From Aradus depressus (taxonomy: Eukaryota > Arthropoda > Insecta > Hemiptera > Aradidae), in contig OY759217.1 of the NCBI GenBank assembly GCA_963662175.1, forward strand, positions 47,220,108 through 47,284,107: DNA of 64,000 nucleotides. The letters run 5' to 3'. A model generated the notes under the pieces. It was not told the DNA's origin. It searched no databases and saw only the letters and a list, made by a program, of their open reading frames with translations. Position numbers and translations under genes: made by a program. This document shows positions 59,985 through 64,000 of this stretch, piece by piece (position 1 is the stretch's first letter; the number at the start of each line of letters is the position of its first letter).

Positions 59985-60440
59985 TAAGTGTGCTACAAAC
60001 CTCTAAGGGTGACACCTATTGATTTTCAGCCGAAGCAAAAAGGGAGATCAACTCAAAAACACTAATAACTGCCAATGTAATGAAAATATCGACACGAAAC
60101 TTTATACGAAAACTATTTGTGTTAACAATTGTTTGAATGGGGTCCACATATATTGTTATCGGTCAAAAATTCGATGCCGAGTTTACGATAGAATTTCATG
60201 TTTTCCGACCTAATTCTAAAAGTATGTATCGACACGAAATTTTATATGTGTATCTAGAACTCTCTAAAGACATGTGTTGATTTTCAGCCAAAGGGGGTGG
60301 GGGTTTATCATAAAAACTCTGATAACTGCTGTTGTAAAGAATTAATTGACATGAAATTTCATATGTAAATTGAAAGCCCTACAAGGACAACACATATTAA
60401 TTTTCAACGGTATCAACCAAATAGGAGGGAGGGATCAGTG
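59985..60440 (-). repeat. HMR modules, reversed, rearranged
   Basis: Two reversed segments: 59985-60108 (AACTGCCAATGTAATGAAAA) and 60155-60440 (GTATGTATCGACACGAAATT, then AGCCCTACAAGGACAACACA). They follow the forward copy ending at 59941. Confidence 0.65.
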
Positions 60441-61560
60441 ATAATACCTAAAGCAAATAAATAATATAATTGATAGAAGGTAATTGAAAAAAAAAAAATG
60501 AGTGGACTGTATACCTATAGGTTAACGAAAAAATTATAATAATGAAAAAAAAATACTAAATGAATGGAAACAAAACGAAACGAATCAAATATAAAAAATG
60601 ATAAAACAAATAATACTAAAATGTCCGAGGTAGGTGAGCGGTCGCGTGGAGACGCCAAGGAGCTGCCTCGTCACAATGCGTCTGGGTTGAGGGTCCGTCT
60701 TCTGTGCTTCTTGACCAATACCTGCAGCAAGGGCTGAGGGCAGGCACTGGTCGAGGTGGTGGTGAGTTGTGCAGCAAAGGGCTGAGGGCACCTCTCTACA
60801 GACAGCCAGACTGCACTTGACTCGTCAGGTTAACTGAACAACAATGGCCACCGTGACCTCTAGTGGCCAATATACAAAGTACATGCACTTTACACATGGC
60901 GTCACCCCCTCCACATATACCCCATAGTCTTTATAAAGTTTATTTCACTTTTCGGCCTTAACAATCAATTCAACTTTTGTGAATTGCCATTTATTCACCG
61001 ATGCCTTTTTTTCCTTCATTTTTTGGTAGAGATAATTGTTCTTGTTTTTAGATCCGCCACCGTCTCTGTCCTCTTCCTATGTCGCTAGCGCTAGACACAG
61101 AGTATTTTGTACGATAGGTCAATCTACTTGATATGGCAGGCAGGGATGCAGGCACAGCTCACTGACACACTGGCATAGATATTATTATTGATAGATTTAA
61201 CGCATTGTTCATCTCATTTTGTATATCAGTGACGCACCCTCCCCCCCATGTTATCACAAAGAGCAAAATACCAAAGAAACGTGACTAACACACTAACCTT
61301 GATCTGAATAAAATGGAATTATACAATAGTTATTTTCCTTTTTATGTTTATTTTAAAATAATTAATAAACATGTATTTGGAGCGTCACCATCAGATTTAT
61401 GCAAAATGAAAGTATTATTTTCATAAAAATAAAAGACGTGGTCTTTCCACTGTCTTATTTTAGACCAGAACCAACAGCGTCATCAGGAGTGGTTCATTCC
61501 ACCCACACAGCACAGCGGTTAAAGGACAACTGTATTATTTTCACTTTCACTAATATACAG
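60441..61560. other. Partly GC-richer segment, no gene seen
   Basis: 60610-61250 is richer in GC than the neighbourhood and contains CTAGCGCTAG and a C-run near 61238-61247. Short frames on both strands carry no motif I recognise. Possibly an old transposon. Confidence 0.4.
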
Positions 61561-61910
61561 AGTACAGTGGAAGTTATGTATTCGAACAAAATTTCAAGAC
61601 CTCCAAATATGAAAAACAAAAAGTATATGTATCTGTGAACACGATAATTCCTGATGTATCGACACGAAATTTTATATGTGAATTTGAAACCCCATAAGGA
61701 CTTATTAATTTTCAGTGGAATCGGCAAAAGGGAAAGAGGGGATCAGTGGTCGCGCTCAACTCAAAAAACCCATTAACTGCCGATGTAATGAATGTATCGA
61801 CATGAAATTTCATATTTAAAATCAAAACCCACCTAGGACATAACCTGTCAAATTGCAGCCATATTGGCTGAAGGGACGGGGGGTTCAGGGGAGGGGGCTC
61901 AATTCAAAAA
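61561..61910 (-). repeat. HMR copy, reversed, two modules
   Basis: CAGTGGAAGTTATGTATTCG (worn hairpin side), ATGTATCGACACGAAATTTT, AACTGCCGATGTAATGAATG and GGACGGGGGGTTCAGGGGAG follow the reversed module order. Confidence 0.7.
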
Positions 61911-63299
61911 CAATTTTTGTATGGAGGTACCTACCTATGTTATTTTTTGATTTCTTATTTGTGTATGTTATATTTTTTTGTTCTCTCGGAGAGCCCAAAC
62001 GACTTGACCGAATTTAATGAGTTATGAGATATAAGTCATTTGATTCGGCGTAATCTCCCTAGTGCCATAGGCTATGTGAAATGCCAAAACAAAATTGCGG
62101 ACACTGGCCGCCATATTGACAAAATCTAAAAATCGAAAGTCAACAAAACCCAACGAGTGGGGTATCATATCATATAATTTAAAAAGACCATTCCAAAAAT
62201 ATATGTATTGTATAGGTTTGTTTTTAAAATAATTAAAAAAACCCGACTGTGTTTCTTCGTTCTATCCTTGAGACTAAACAGCAGGATCAATTTTCTTAAA
62301 TCTTTCATTGGTCGATAGCTCATGTATCCAGGAGTGACAAAGGTACATAACCCGACTTCGAAAAAAATCGGATTGAAACCATATTTTCTTAGTGGTTAGT
62401 ACAGATTGGACTAATTTTCTGCAAGGATGAACTTTCAATTTTTCTACAATAGGTTTTCAAGAACGGCCAAGTGACATATTTTGAGATATTTTACATTGCA
62501 GCTGGAACCCCATAAAAAATAACAAAAAAAAACACCCAATTTATTACTTTCTTAGCTCACACACAACAATTTTCCCGACCATGTTCTCTTAGAAAGAATT
62601 TTTTATTCATTTCAGTGCTCAAATCAATGCAAAAATATTTTTTCTGAAATCTGGGTAAGAAAAAAAAAATGACATCGAAAACTCCTCATTCGGTAAAACA
62701 CATGCCGAGAGAAAAAATAACGAAAATTTGCCAAAATGAAATTTTCAAAAATTAGTTGCGACCAAACCAAGGCCCATTGGAACGAACGGTGAGACACGTG
62801 TCTTCTTATTTTCAACCTAGAACCAGTGTGAACCATCAAAATCAGTGACCCCGACGTCGTATCCTCTCCTTGTAAGTGAAATTTTTAAAACTTTGAAGAG
62901 ACTGTGCATTAAGTTGTTAACTGATTAAAAAAATCTATAATTTATCAAAACCGGAAATATTTTGTCTTCTGCTTTTATTGTGAAAGTTGCTGTAAGCAAA
63001 CCATGAAATTGAATAAACATCTTAATTTCAAGGTCACTATTGATATGTTTAAGTTACTTGTCCATTTCACTAAAATGGTATAAGTGATTTGCCACTAGAT
63101 CTCAGCACTGACTAGGATTTCACTTGTACAACTTTTTTCCTGAACAGAACTATCATTTTTGTACCCGATTATGCACTTAACAAAAAATTTTCAAAAATGT
63201 CATTTGGACCGTTTTGATTCTAACCCCGTCCAATTACCTTGAGAGATTGTTTCAGTATTTCTTATTGTTTAACAGATTTGGTAGTGATAAAGGTGGACA
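61911..63299. other. No gene seen
   Basis: AT-rich intergenic DNA. 62040-62160 contains GCGGACACTGGCCGCCATAT, a small inverted motif (GGCGGACA...TGGCCGCC style) often left by old DNA transposons, but no clear ends were found. Confidence 0.4.
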
Positions 63300-63425
63300 T
63301 CAATACTTTTTTCGTTATGTTTCCATTTTTATAAGAAGTGTACCGAGTCTTTTTATGGACCTCTGGATTAATATAAAAAATGTCATATCGATATCTTCAT
63401 TTTATCGAGAGATATCCGATGACGC
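63300..63425 (+). repeat. HMR module fragment
   Basis: ACCTCTGGATTAATATAAAA, ATGTCATATCGATATCTTCA and TTTATCGAGAGATATCCGAT match a module boundary; weak. Confidence 0.45.
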
Positions 63426-63448
63426 AGAGAGAAAAAAACAAATATATA

Positions 63449-63530
63449 GTGAAGTTTGACAAAGAAATTGTGTATTTTAATTATTTATTCCTAGAATGGA
63501 ACTTCACAAAGTAAATCTGGAAACCATAAA
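63449..63530 (-). repeat. Dispersed repeat, partner of 53573-53695
   Basis: Reverse complement of the intron 6 copy: TGAAGTTTGACAAAGAAATT, CCTAGAATGGAACTTCACAA and CTGGAAACCATAAATTATAG. Confidence 0.7.
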
Positions 63531-63883
63531 TTATAGATAGTTTCACTCACAGTATGGACTTAACTCATTTTTGATTCTTCCAAAACTGTCAACTTAGTTT
63601 TTCTTTAAGCCACTCAACATATATGAAACAATAACTTTATTGTTTATAAAAAATTCAAGAAGTTCGATACATAATTACAATTTCTAAATAATAAGGACTA
63701 AACTAAAATAAAACAAAGAATATAACATTAGCAAAATAGGAGTGATTTCTTTATACTAAAACAAAATATAATAACTTGATTCTAAAAACAAAGAACAAAA
63801 AAATACAATAATGATATTAATAAAAAAGTTATATAAAATAAAACAATATGTAGGTAAACATTAGTCTTTTAGATCCCAAAAAT

Positions 63884-63995
63884 ATAACCTTGGCAGATCA
63901 AACAAATAAATATAACCTTGGCAGATCAAACAAATAAATATAACCTTGGCAGATCAAACAAATAAATATAACCTTGGCAGATCAAACAAATAAAT
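63884..63995 (+). repeat. 28-bp tandem repeat, at least four copies
   Basis: ATAACCTTGGCAGATCAAAC plus AAATAAAT at 63884, 63912, 63940 and 63968. The sequence changes to ACGGT in the last bases, so the array may end here or continue past the window. Confidence 0.93.
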
Positions 63996-64000
63996 ACGGT

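Overview
This window is animal nuclear DNA, most likely from an insect with a large, transposon-rich genome. The evidence is one eight-exon protein gene with canonical GT-AG introns, tRNA-derived SINEs, LINEs whose 3' ends carry RNase H, and many tandem repeats. A hemipteran would fit, but the sequence alone does not fix the order. There are no bacterial-type operons, rRNA genes or CRISPR arrays.

The one gene I can support runs on the + strand from 9509 to 55857. I assembled it by hand from eight exons (9509-9542, 38215-38394, 39598-39692, 41375-41528, 46364-46557, 52396-52506, 54004-54154, 55820-55857). They join to 957 nt, which is 318 codons plus TAA, with every phase matching. The product is a CRAL-TRIO (Sec14-like) lipid-transfer protein of the alpha-tocopherol transfer protein-like group. 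The first coding exon holds only 11 complete codons and is separated from the rest by a 28.7 kb intron.

Layout. Positions 1-7805 are a 93-bp tandem array of 83 full units plus a partial one, cut by the window edge; an accidental reading frame runs through it. 7806-9508 is upstream sequence with SINEs and G-runs. Intron 1 (9543-38214) is packed with repeats and includes a near-identical 3.2 kb direct tandem duplication (12207-15412 and 15413-18619). Introns 2 and 3 hold few repeats. Intron 4 (41529-46363) holds a nested LINE fragment and a 13-copy 64-bp array. Intron 5 (46558-52395) holds a 375-bp inverted-repeat element between inverted SINE heads, a pure (TA)n tract of about 364 bp, an inverted SINE duplication, a 5'-truncated LINE with target-site duplications, and a 591-bp foldback element. 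Past the stop codon are an AT-rich 3' region and more repeats, ending in a 28-bp tandem array at the right edge.

Three interspersed families account for most non-exonic landmarks. They are named here for convenience. SINE-A is a tRNA-derived head with a GGCCATGGTGGCCGTGCGGG start. SINE-B is a tRNA-derived head with a GGGCGCCGGTAGCTCAGTGG start and a body of about 250 bp. HMR is a 'hairpin-ended modular repeat' built from ~140-bp modules and ending in an ACTTCCCC...GGGGAAGT hairpin. I do not recognise HMR as a named family, and it is the best candidate here for something undescribed.
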